Of a stretch of 11,172 bases of DNA, positions 1 through 7,600 are shown one piece after another. Position numbers and translations under genes: made by a program. Location of the stretch: NCBI GenBank assembly GCA_045402695.1, contig JAWPNA010000055.1, positions 1 to 11,172 of the forward strand, read 5' to 3'. Positions within the stretch are counted from its first letter, which is position 1. Every line of letters starts with the position of its first letter. Below the pieces are notes generated by a model. It was not told the DNA's origin. It did no database searches and saw nothing but the letters and a program-made list of their open reading frames with translations. This DNA comes from JAWPNA01 sp045402695. GTDB lineage: Bacteria; Acidobacteriota; Polarisedimenticolia; JACPZX01; DASXTC01.

Positions 1-197
1 AGTCGGGAGAGTTGTGGTCGAGTCCACGCGTGTCCGCCGGGGCTTTGGTCCTTTCGACTTAACAGCCAGAGAGTCGCCCCCTGGAACCCATGCGTTCAGC
101 GAAACCGCCCGCCCCACGCGCCTATACGACGAACCCCGGTCGGTTGCCCGGCCGGGGTTCGGTATGGTCACCACGATCGCTCGTGGCTGAGAGTCGG
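1..197. other. Stretch without a supported gene
   Basis: Apart from the hairpin at 130-161, I find no start-to-stop reading frame here with a recognisable product on either strand. Plus-strand frames 1 and 2 are open from the left edge into or up to the tRNA region, but their translations are Arg/Pro-rich and look like GC-rich noise. Frame 3 stops at 58-60 after 19 codons; it could be the tail of a gene outside the window, but nothing supports that. I compared the stretch from memory with tmRNA, RNase P RNA and SRP RNA signatures and saw none. Confidence 0.5.
130..161. other. Perfect GC-rich hairpin downstream of tRNA-Asn
   Basis: The arms 130-139 and 152-161 are exactly complementary. The stem can continue inward through a G-T pair and three more pairs to a 4-nt loop, giving about 14 bp in total. 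It lies 36 nt past the 3' end of the tRNA, so it could slow or stop tRNA transcription or protect a 3' end. Neither strand has a T-tract after it, so it is not a canonical intrinsic terminator. It could equally serve a gene lying to the left of the window and read on the plus strand. The hairpin is seen directly; the role is inference. Confidence 0.5.
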
Positions 198-272
<75 letters not shown>

Positions 273-307
273 ACGGTATGGGTGGCGCTTCTTGGTAGAG
301 GACCGGA

Positions 308-336
308 ATTATGCGGTGGCGTGAGGCGTCTGTCAA
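308..336 (-). promoter_or_regulatory. Sigma70-type promoter for tRNA-Asn
   Basis: On the minus strand there is a perfect -35 box TTGACA (331-336), a spacer of exactly 17 nt, and a -10 box CATAAT (308-313) that differs from TATAAT at one base. The predicted transcript start is near 301, giving a leader of about 29 nt before the mature tRNA 5' end at 272, to be removed by RNase P. This makes the tRNA its own transcription unit, not a tail of the upstream operon, although read-through from that operon remains possible because I see no clear terminator after rdgB. Confidence 0.88.
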
Positions 337-417
337 CGCGCGCCGGCGGCTGATGGCTCCTGGATTGTCGGGGCTTTCGGGCGTCTCCGGTACCTCGCCC
401 CACCCGCGCCGAGGCAT

Positions 418-1065
418 TCACTCCGGCGGCACTGTGACGGTCTTACCTGTCAGGGGGCTTTCGGGGCCTTGAAGGTAGTCGATCAGGCGACGCAAGGCGA
501 GGCCGCGGTGGGAGACGGCGGCTTTCTCGGAGACGGTCATCTCGGCGAAGGTCTTGCCCGACTCGGGGTGATAAAAGATGGGGTCGTAGCCGAAGCCGCC
601 GGTGCCGCGGGGTTCACGCAGGATGGTCCCGCGGCACTCCCCCTCGAACAGCTTCACCAGCCGGCCCCACCGTCCCAGCGCGAGCACGCACACAAAGCTG
701 GCGCCGCGCTTCTCCTCGGGCAGGTTCGTCATCTTCTCGAGCAGCAGCTTCCATCTCGCCGAGTCGTCCACCTTCTCTGGAGTGCCGAACCGCGCGCTAT
801 GCACGCCGGGCAGCCCGCCCAGCGCGTACACGCAGAGGCCGGAGTCGTCCGTCAGCATCAGATCGCGCGCGTACTTGCTGTAGTGGACGACCTTGCCCAC
901 GGCGTTCTCCTCGAACGTGGCTCCCTTCTCGACGTGGATAGGGGCGCCGTGCACCTCCTTCAGCGCCAGCACGGGGGTGTCGATGCCGCCCGTCCGCAGC
1001 GCCTCGCGCACCTCCACGATTTTCGCCGGATTGAAGGTCGCCACCACCAGTCGCCGCGCCGGCAT
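418..1065 (-). CDS. rdgB: RdgB/HAM1-type non-canonical purine NTP pyrophosphatase
   Basis: Hydrolyses XTP, dITP and ITP to monophosphates plus pyrophosphate in the cytoplasm, keeping deaminated purines out of DNA and RNA. The 215-residue length fits the family, with a short C-terminal extension. Signatures seen: the N-terminal T-x-N-x-x-K triphosphate-binding motif (T10, N12, K15), the E52/N54 region, the catalytic DDSGL segment (D73-D74), GVHSAR (88-92), GFGYDPIF (157-164), and the closing SHR (185-187). The ATG start is preceded by GAAGG at a sensible distance. It overlaps the rph stop by one base (TGATG), so translation is probably coupled. It is the last gene of the five-gene operon, and rph-rdgB adjacency is common in bacteria. 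The family assignment is firm. The exact substrate preference is not readable from sequence. Confidence 0.95.
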   Translation of the reverse strand: MPARRLVVATFNPAKIVEVREALRTGGIDTPVLALKEVHGAPIHVEKGATFEENAVGKVVHYSKYARDLMLTDDSGLCVYALGGLPGVHSARFGTPEKVDDSARWKLLLEKMTNLPEEKRGASFVCVLALGRWGRLVKLFEGECRGTILREPRGTGGFGYDPIFYHPESGKTFAEMTVSEKAAVSHRGLALRRLIDYLQGPESPLTGKTVTVPPE

Positions 1066-1832
1066 CAGGCCTTCACGGTCGCCGGCCGCATCAGGATCGC
1101 CAGCGATTCTCCCAGCGTCTGGCGCTGCAGCGCCACAAGCTGGTCCACGCCGGCGTCGGCCAGGGTGATCATCCGCTCCATCTCCGCGCGGGTGAACGGC
1201 GTGGATTCCGCGGTCCCTTGTATCTCGATGTAGCGGCCCGCGTCGGTGCGGATGACGTTCATGTCCACGCCGGCCCTTGCGTCCTCCTCATAGCACAGGT
1301 CCAGCACGGGCCTGCCCTCCACCATCCCGACCGAGACGGCGGCCACCTGTCCGGTCAGTGGCGGCCGTATCAGCATCACGCCTCCGTCCTTGATCTTCTG
1401 GAAAGCCAGCGCCAGAGCGACGTACGCTCCGGTGATCGACGCGCAGCGTGTGCCTCCGTCCGCCTGCAGGACGTCGCAGTCGATCCAGATCGTGCGCTCG
1501 CCGAAGGAGGCCATGTCCACCACCGCGCGAAGCGCCCGCCCGATGAGTCGCTGGATCTCGGAGGTGCGCCCGGAGGGGCGGCCGCGGGAGGCCTCGCGCT
1601 GCGTGCGGGTCTTCGTCGCCCGCGGCAGCATGCCGTACTCGGCGGTCACCCATCCTTGCTTCATCCCGAAGAGGAAGGGCGGTACCTTCTCTTCCACGCT
1701 GGCAGTGCACAGGACGCGCGTGTCGCCCACTTGGATGAGGGCGGAGCCCTCCGCGTAACGGTTCACCCCCGCGGTGATGGTAGTGGAGCGCAGCTCCTGG
1801 TCGCCTCTTTTGTCGTTGCGTTCGCCCATCAT
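1065..1832 (-). CDS. rph: Ribonuclease PH
   Basis: Phosphate-dependent 3'-5' exoribonuclease that trims tRNA precursors, releasing nucleoside diphosphates; the family works as a hexamer in the cytoplasm. The 255 residues slightly exceed the roughly 240 of E. coli because of short N- and C-terminal extensions. Diagnostic segments: GWVTAEYGMLPRAT (60-73), GRTSEIQRLIGRALR (88-102) with the phosphate-contacting Arg at 89, DCDVLQADGGTR (118-129) with the second phosphate Arg at 129, and the acidic metal-site region ending in DMN (184-192). Two ATGs stand in tandem (1830-1832 and 1827-1829). The Shine-Dalgarno-like AGGAG lies only about 4 nt from the first and about 7 nt from the second, so the second may be the used start. 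It overlaps murI by 4 nt (ATGA) and rdgB by 1 nt. All key residues are present. Confidence 0.96.
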   Translation of the reverse strand: MMGERNDKRGDQELRSTTITAGVNRYAEGSALIQVGDTRVLCTASVEEKVPPFLFGMKQGWVTAEYGMLPRATKTRTQREASRGRPSGRTSEIQRLIGRALRAVVDMASFGERTIWIDCDVLQADGGTRCASITGAYVALALAFQKIKDGGVMLIRPPLTGQVAAVSVGMVEGRPVLDLCYEEDARAGVDMNVIRTDAGRYIEIQGTAESTPFTRAEMERMITLADAGVDQLVALQRQTLGESLAILMRPATVKA

Positions 1833-2698
1833 CCCTCTCCTGATGCCCGCGCTTCGTGACGTGTCAGGTCGGCCAGGTGCGGTCCGTCGATCTCGTGGCC
1901 CAGGAAGCGCGCCCCGACCTCGCGGAACCGTTCCGGGTCATCGGTCACGTGGTAGACCGCGTCGCCCATCCCCGGCCCGCCGCGCATAGCTTCGATCTGC
2001 AGGCGTTCGAGCGCCCGGACCAGATCATTCGCCACGGCCGTGCCCGAGTCCACCAGTGCGACGCCGCCATCCGGGCGGAGCTGCCTGAGGGCGGCCTCGA
2101 GGACGCCGCGAAGCAGCGGGTAGTGCGTGCAGCCCAGGATGAGCGTGTCCACCTTCGCGCGCGCGAGGGGCTCAAGATACCGCATCGCCACCCCGAGCAC
2201 CACGGCGTCGCCGGGATCGGTCCAGCCTTCCTCCGCCAGTGGCACCAACAGCGGGCAGGCGGCGCCGATCACGGTGAAGTCGGGCCGGATGGCGGCGATC
2301 GTGCGGGCGTACGCACCGCTGCGGATAGTGGACGCCGTGCCGATGACCCCCACGCGACCCGATCTGGAGACCCGGCAGGCTTCCACGGCTCCGGGCTCGA
2401 TCACCCCCAGGACGGGGACGCCGTGCTCGCCGAGAAGGCCGCGCAGGGGATCCATCGCCAGCGCCGAAGCCGTGTTGCAGGCCACCACCAGCGCCTTGAT
2501 GTCGCGATCGCGCAGGAAGGAGGCGCACTGGATCGCATAGCGCGAGACGGTGGCAGCCGACTTGGTGCCGTACGGAACGCGGGCCGTGTCGCCCAGGTAA
2601 AGGAGGCTCTCGCCGGGAAGGCGCTCGGCCACGGCGCGCAGCACCGTGAGCCCTCCGAGGCCCGAGTCGAAGATGCCGATGGGCCGATAATCACTCAT
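1829..2698 (-). CDS. murI: Glutamate racemase
   Basis: Interconverts L- and D-glutamate without cofactor, supplying D-Glu for MurD in peptidoglycan precursor synthesis; cytoplasmic. The 289 residues match the family. Seen: IGIFDSGLGGLTVL (7-20) with the D11/S12 pair, YLGDTARVPYGTKS (34-47), the first catalytic cysteine in VVACNTAS (C74), and the second in LGCTHYPLL (C190, followed by H192). Both proton-transfer cysteines are therefore intact. The ATG at 2696-2698 overlaps the GerMN stop (ATGA), and the upstream sequence has no strong Shine-Dalgarno, so translation is probably re-initiated from the gene before. Placement behind a peptidoglycan amidase and a GerMN lipoprotein groups it with cell-wall functions. 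Asp/Glu racemases of other specificity are a remote alternative; the motif set favours MurI. Confidence 0.95.
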   Translation of the reverse strand: MSDYRPIGIFDSGLGGLTVLRAVAERLPGESLLYLGDTARVPYGTKSAATVSRYAIQCASFLRDRDIKALVVACNTASALAMDPLRGLLGEHGVPVLGVIEPGAVEACRVSRSGRVGVIGTASTIRSGAYARTIAAIRPDFTVIGAACPLLVPLAEEGWTDPGDAVVLGVAMRYLEPLARAKVDTLILGCTHYPLLRGVLEAALRQLRPDGGVALVDSGTAVANDLVRALERLQIEAMRGGPGMGDAVYHVTDDPERFREVGARFLGHEIDGPHLADLTRHEARASGEG

Positions 2699-3288
2699 CG
2701 AGGCTCGCCGGCGCGATCCCTGGACACAAGACCCAGGTCGGGCAGCACAGGGCGTGACAGATCCAGGTGGCCGCCGAGGTCCTTCACCTCCTGCCCCTCG
2801 ATCATCACCTTCACCCGTCGTACCTCGGGCATGTTGACGGCCAGCGTGTTGGCCAGAGAGGCGAGCGCCGCGAGCGCGTCTGCGGAGCCGCGCGAGAGGC
2901 TGCGGCCGAAGGCTGCGTCGGTGTCCACGTAAGCCGTGCCATCAGCCGTGAGGTACACCTCGAGCACCGCCCCCCCCGATGGGAGCGTTCGGCTCAGGCC
3001 GGACCGCGGCCCTTCGAGAAGTGCCTCGACCAGGCGGCGGGCGCGCCGGCTGGGACGATCCTCGCGAGTCATCTCGCGCGTCTCGGGACGGAGCACCCCC
3101 TCCGCATCCGAGAAGAACAGGGTGACCTGCTCGCTCTCCTCCTGCGGCAGCTCGGAAAGAGACGCCATCTGTGGCGGTGCGCCCGGCCCGGCCCCGTCGA
3201 GTGTCGCCGTCGTCTGCTCGGCGGGCCGGCTGCACGCCGCCGATGCGCCCGTGGCGAGGCCCAGCATCACGATCAGGGCCCGAGTCAT
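2695..3288 (-). CDS. GerMN-domain lipoprotein
   Basis: A 197-residue exported protein with one GerMN domain. This domain was first described in the Bacillus germination protein GerM and is also found in LpqB and in many non-sporulating bacteria; its biochemical role is not settled. The N-terminus shows a short hydrophobic signal (about 4-17) running into SAAC with Cys19, which fits a weak lipobox. Cleavage by signal peptidase I after ASA is the alternative. A Pro/Gly/Ser linker (20-50) leads to the domain (about 54-178), which has the usual order: a beta strand VTLFF, RRLVEALLEGP helix, LPSGGAVLEVYL, GTAYVDTDAAF, a long Ala-rich helix, and VRRVKVMIEG. It overlaps the amidase stop and the murI start by 4 nt each. 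Sandwiched between an exported amidase and murI, it probably acts on or near peptidoglycan, perhaps as a partner of the amidase; that is inference. Confidence 0.85.
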   Translation of the reverse strand: MTRALIVMLGLATGASAACSRPAEQTTATLDGAGPGAPPQMASLSELPQEESEQVTLFFSDAEGVLRPETREMTREDRPSRRARRLVEALLEGPRSGLSRTLPSGGAVLEVYLTADGTAYVDTDAAFGRSLSRGSADALAALASLANTLAVNMPEVRRVKVMIEGQEVKDLGGHLDLSRPVLPDLGLVSRDRAGEPR

Positions 3289-4541
3289 GGGGTGACGCGG
3301 CCGGGCGAGGAGGCCATCGGCTCACCCTCCCGCTCGATCTCCTGGGTGAATCGCTCCAGGCCGGCGGCGAGCAGCGAGGCGATCTTCTCGCGGTACTCCT
3401 CGGAGGCGAGGCGTCCCTCTTCGTCAGGGTTCGAGAGGAACCCCACTTCGACGAGCGCCGCGGGCATCGTCGCGCCCACCAGGACGCGGAAGGGGGCCTG
3501 CTTGACGCCCCGATCCCGCCGTCCGCCAAGGGCCTCCAGCTCGGACTGGATGATCTCGGCCAGATGGCTCGAGCGCGCGAGGTCGTGCGCCTGCGCCATC
3601 TCCCAGAGCACCAGGTCCAGCTCGGCGACGGCGCCGACAGGCTCACCTGACTTCGATTCCTGCTCCGACCCGCTGGAGAGAAAGTAGGTTTCCGCGCCGG
3701 CCGCGCCGCCACGGACCGAGGAGTTCGCATGGATGCTGAGAAAGATCCCAGCCCGCGCATGGTTGGCCCGGGCCGTGCGCGTCGTGAGGTCCACCGACTG
3801 GTCCTCGTCCCGAGTCATGAGAACGCTGAAGCCGGCTTGCTTCAGCCGGGCGCGCAGCCGCCGCGCGATGTCCAGGGTCAGGTCCTTTTCCTTGAGGCCT
3901 GCCGGACCCACCGCCCCCTCCTCGTCTCCACCGTGACCAGGATCGATCACCACCGTCCGCGGGCCCCCGGGCGCCTCCAGAGATCCCGGCCCGAAATGTT
4001 CGGGCGGCGCCGTCTCCAGCGAAGCAACACCCTCGGGCCGCGCACCATCCGGGCCGGCTCCTGGAGTGGGAGCGCTCCCCAAGGCCGCGAGCGGAGAAGC
4101 CCCCCGCTTCTGGAAGAGAAGATCGATCCGGAACGGGTCGGAGCGCTCGGTGCTGCTGAAGCTCTCGAACTCGCGGCCCAGATAAAACACCACTTCGGTC
4201 CCCCGCGACGTGGTGTCGAAGCGGATCCGCCTCACCACGTCCGACTCCAGGCTCCGGTCCACATGGGACGACTCTTCCAACGGATCGAGAAGGATGACTC
4301 TCAGGCGCGATCGCGACTCTTCGAGCCGGTAGTCCGCTTTGCGGCTGAACGTCAGCGTGACGCGGGCGCCGGAGTCCTCGGTGCCGGCCGCAACCATGAC
4401 GGAGACAGGCGATCGCTCTTCCTCGGCGGCTTGTAATGGGGCCGCGGCCAGCGCCGCGGCGCCCGACAAGGTTAGGATGAGGGCCCGCAGGAGAGCCCGT
4501 CCGGCACCTCGGGTGTGACCGCGTCTTGGGGTGGGCGCCAT
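3285..4541 (-). CDS. AMIN + Amidase_3 N-acetylmuramoyl-L-alanine amidase
   Basis: Zinc-dependent amidase that cuts the bond between MurNAc and L-Ala in peptidoglycan, in the periplasm, typically during daughter-cell separation (AmiA/B/C group). I start it at the ATG at 4539-4541 (418 residues). From there a clean Sec signal follows: an Arg-rich n-region, a Leu/Ala-rich core (about 16-34), and a cleavage site near LQAA (39). Then come an AMIN domain (about 44-142), a Gly/Pro/Ala linker, and Amidase_3 (about 195-405). The linker-domain boundary has VVIDPGHGG (zinc His203); Glu218 lies in LKEKDLTL, His271 in LSIHANSS, and catalytic Glu365 in LVEVGFLSN. An in-frame ATG at 4644-4646 would add 35 residues, place the start upstream of the neighbour's terminator, and bury the signal peptide, so I reject it. 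No Shine-Dalgarno is visible. First gene of the operon, with a 4-nt overlap to the GerMN gene. Confidence 0.92.
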   Translation of the reverse strand: MAPTPRRGHTRGAGRALLRALILTLSGAAALAAAPLQAAEEERSPVSVMVAAGTEDSGARVTLTFSRKADYRLEESRSRLRVILLDPLEESSHVDRSLESDVVRRIRFDTTSRGTEVVFYLGREFESFSSTERSDPFRIDLLFQKRGASPLAALGSAPTPGAGPDGARPEGVASLETAPPEHFGPGSLEAPGGPRTVVIDPGHGGDEEGAVGPAGLKEKDLTLDIARRLRARLKQAGFSVLMTRDEDQSVDLTTRTARANHARAGIFLSIHANSSVRGGAAGAETYFLSSGSEQESKSGEPVGAVAELDLVLWEMAQAHDLARSSHLAEIIQSELEALGGRRDRGVKQAPFRVLVGATMPAALVEVGFLSNPDEEGRLASEEYREKIASLLAAGLERFTQEIEREGEPMASSPGRVTP

Positions 4542-4550
4542 CGCGGGGTC

Positions 4551-4556
4551 AATATA
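4551..4556 (-). promoter_or_regulatory. Possible -10 element for the amidase operon
   Basis: TATATT on the minus strand lies 9 nt before the amidase ATG, in the only AT-rich patch between the preceding terminator and the gene. Transcription from it would begin at or within a few bases of the ATG, giving a leaderless message, which agrees with the absence of a Shine-Dalgarno. No recognisable -35 box lies 16-18 nt upstream; that stretch is nearly pure G/C. The assignment rests on position and composition only. Confidence 0.35.
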
Positions 4557-4605
4557 CAACGCCCCCCGGGCCCGCGCGACCCGAGCGTGGCGGGCCGGAA
4601 GGATC

Positions 4606-4636
4606 AAAAAAAAGGGGGGCCTTTCGGCCCCCCTTT
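4606..4636 (-). terminator. Rho-independent terminator of the giant gene
   Basis: On the minus strand, AAAGGGGGGCC and GGCCCCCCTTT form an 11-bp stem closed by a GAAA tetraloop, followed by an uninterrupted run of eight Ts that includes the last three stem bases (4606-4613). It begins 32 nt after the TAG of the giant gene and ends 64 nt before the amidase ATG, so it separates the two transcription units. This is a textbook intrinsic terminator. Confidence 0.96.
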
Positions 4637-4668
4637 CAGGGTTCAAACGAGCTTACTGCCGCATTCCC

Positions 4669-7600
4669 CTACGGGACGCGCACAGCCGCGCCGGTCTCCA
4701 GCGGCCCCAAGACCGCTGCGGTGCACATGCCGTGGGCAAGGTTCGCCGGCGGGCCGCCCACGGGGGCCGCGGCCGGGCTCAAGGCCATGATGGCTGCACC
4801 GGGCGCGAAGCCAAACTGATAGAAGTAGGCGTCACCCGGTAGGGGGTCTAGCACATCAACTATCCCTTGTCGAAGCGCCAACGCATCCAAAGGATCAACC
4901 CGCAGTCCGACCCCGTTTATCGCGCACCCTCCCACTGCGTCAGCAAAGCAGCCACCGAAGAAAACGTCGGTTATGTCTGCGGGAGCAGCATGGACACCCC
5001 CCACCCCCCACAGCGTCGGGTTATTAAACACATCGTTGCCGACTTGCGGCCCCTTCGCCGTGCGAAGGATATCCCAGCCAATACCTGGGGGCAAACAGAG
5101 CGTGGGGCCGCAGGGGGCCGCACTGCCCCTGAACTGTATCTTGATCGAAGGCCCAGCAGGGATAATGGGCGCAGGCACCGTCGTCAAAACCCCGCCCACA
5201 ACAGCAAGAGTGCCATAGGTGAGCTCCAGGCTCTGGGCGGAAACATAGGGAGGTACCCCCCCGATGCACGAAGTCGGAGGACCGATCAGGGAATCGGGTC
5301 CCGAACCCGAGGCTGCGGCCGCGATGGCCGCGAGCTCGGCTGCACTTCCCGTGTAGACACTGACTTGGACCAGTTTGGCCGCCGCGCAGTTCGGGTCGGA
5401 CGAGCAGAAGGCCCTCACACGGTAGGTGGCCAGCCCCAGGGGCGCGACCTGGATCGCGCCGGATGCCGAGTAGTCCTGTATCAGGTCAATAGGTGCATCG
5501 GTGAGAGCGGTCGCGCTCGCGCCGTTGACCTCGGCCCACTCGAACTTCAGGACGCCGTTGTTGCAAGGCGGGCCCGACGCTGTGCTGCCTCTCGCATCGA
5601 GAGCCACGGGCATCCCGAGGGCATCGGAGTTGACCTGCCGCGCCGCCGCATCACCCGGCAGGCTGATCGGGCCCGAGTTCGCGATGCTGATGGACACCGA
5701 GCCGCAATTGAGCGGATTCGGCATCACCAGGCACTGCGTCGAACCGACGTTCGGATCGGGGTCGACCGGCGTCGGACCGGTGCGCAGGTCGGTCAGCTTG
5801 ATGTCGTCGATCCACCATCCGTCGTCAGCTTCCCACAGATTGAGGGGACTTCCGGCGGCCGGCTCGAGGAGGGAGCGCGACGTGCCGAACGACCATCCAC
5901 CACCCATCGCGCCGATCCAACGAATCCTCGCCAAGCGACCGTTGAACGGCGACAGGCTGAACGTTGAACGGGCCCACACACCAGTGGTGCCGGGAGCGCC
6001 GGTATCCGTGCAACCCGGCCCAGAAGCAGGGTCGCACGTGATCTCACCGCAGTCCAAATCTGTCGAATCGTTGCCGTCGGTGTCCTCCGTGCAGGTGGCG
6101 TCCGTCCCGATGATGTCGCCGACATCCGACCACATCGGGCTGGCATCGCACATCGTCTCGTTCGCCGGGGGTATCTGGTCATCTCCCGGGTCGAACGCGC
6201 AGATGGCGACCGCCTCCTGGCTGGTGGAGTTGTACCCGTTCTGCAGCGGGCTGACTCTCTGCCACCTCTCGTACTTGCCGTCCAGGCCCCGCAGTGAAAC
6301 CTGAACCTGGGAGCCTCCGAACGTCGTCCCGGGGTCGATGCTGCCGAACGAGTCATCGTCCAGCATCTGGATCATGTGCCAGAAATCCAGGACCGTGTTG
6401 AGACCGATCGCGACCGGCGGATCGAGAACGAACGCCGAGACCTGGCGGAACCGCGTGGTATCCCCCTGGGTCCCCGTTGGGTCGGTGTGACGACCCCAAT
6501 GCATGGACCGCGTCGCGCTGTGGGACTTGCCACCGTCCGGGGCGCCGATACCTGACCGGTTCGGTGGATCGTAGTTCTCGCCCGGCCCCTCCGTGGGCGA
6601 GTGCAGGTGCCAGTCGTTTTCCTCGGCTACAGGCTTCGAGCAGGTGGCCTGGTTGCGCAGGGCATCGTCGGAGCACTGTTGGCCGTCCGTGCCTAGGGGG
6701 CTGGGACCGGTTTCCTGCGCGTAACCGAGCACGTCGTCGTTCGGATCGCCACTCGCGAAGAGTGGGTCGGTTCCCGACACAGAGATCGGCAGCCTTGTCC
6801 ACTGGAAGCCCGCCGTGGCGTTGCGCGTGGTGGTGTCGAAGTCCTCGCACAGAGTGCCCGCCTCGTTCACGCCGCAGTCTGAGTCGGTCGTGCACAACGT
6901 GCCAAACTTATAGCCTTTGGTGCACGTTATCAAGGGCGGATCGCAGTCTGAGTTGACCGAGCACGCCGAGTCAACCGTTCCTTTGGTGCAAACGCCCGGG
7001 TGGGGCGCGTTGGGATCACCATCCCCGCCGGTGCAAACGCCAAAATTGCACACCCCGGCGAAGGCGGGCTGCGGGCAGGACGCCGCGATCTGCCCCTGCG
7101 GCGAGCCTACATCTATGTCGGCTACGAACTTGAAGGTCTGGTCGGGCGAGATGCCCTCCAGACCGTCTCCCTGGGCCGTCAGGATGAACTCGGCTTCCGC
7201 GAGCTTTGCCAGCGTCGTTCGCCCCGGTCCCGGCCTGTTGGGATCAACCACGAACGCCAAGCTGGCCGGATCGCTCGAGGGCGGTGTGGTGACTCCGCCG
7301 CCCGCGGCGATGTTGCCAACGAACGCCGATGCCTTGATCACGCAGCCTACCACCGAGGACAACGGCCGGATGCCGAGGGTGACGTTGGTCAGATCGCGCG
7401 GGGAACCCGTGTTGCGGTCCTTGCTCTGGTTCGCCACCGCGAGTGAAACCTTCGACAACTCCCCCTGGTCGGGGATGCCGTCAGGTATCGGAATGTTCGG
7501 ACAGTCAGTGTTGACCACGCAGGCTGCCGCCCCAACGGTGCAGGCGAACGTACAGTCAGTGTCGACCGAGCACGCTCCCCCACCTCCAGTGGTACATGTA

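Noticed and set aside
1..120. Left edge as part of a structured RNA such as tmRNA
   Set aside because: A T-arm-like GTGG-loop-CCAC near 15-28 caught the eye, but no acceptor stem, tag reading frame or other conserved segment is present.
393..414. Hairpin after rdgB as an operon terminator
   Set aside because: Only 5 bp (393-397 with 410-414) with a 12-nt loop and no T-tract; too weak to call.
1856..2932. Long plus-strand reading frame opposite murI and the GerMN gene
   Set aside because: It is the antisense of well-recognised genes; the His/Arg/Gly-rich translation has no family features and is expected in GC-rich DNA.
4542..4646. N-terminal extension of the amidase to the ATG at 4644-4646
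   Set aside because: It would start upstream of and run through the terminator hairpin, and would put 35 unrelated residues ahead of a clean signal peptide.
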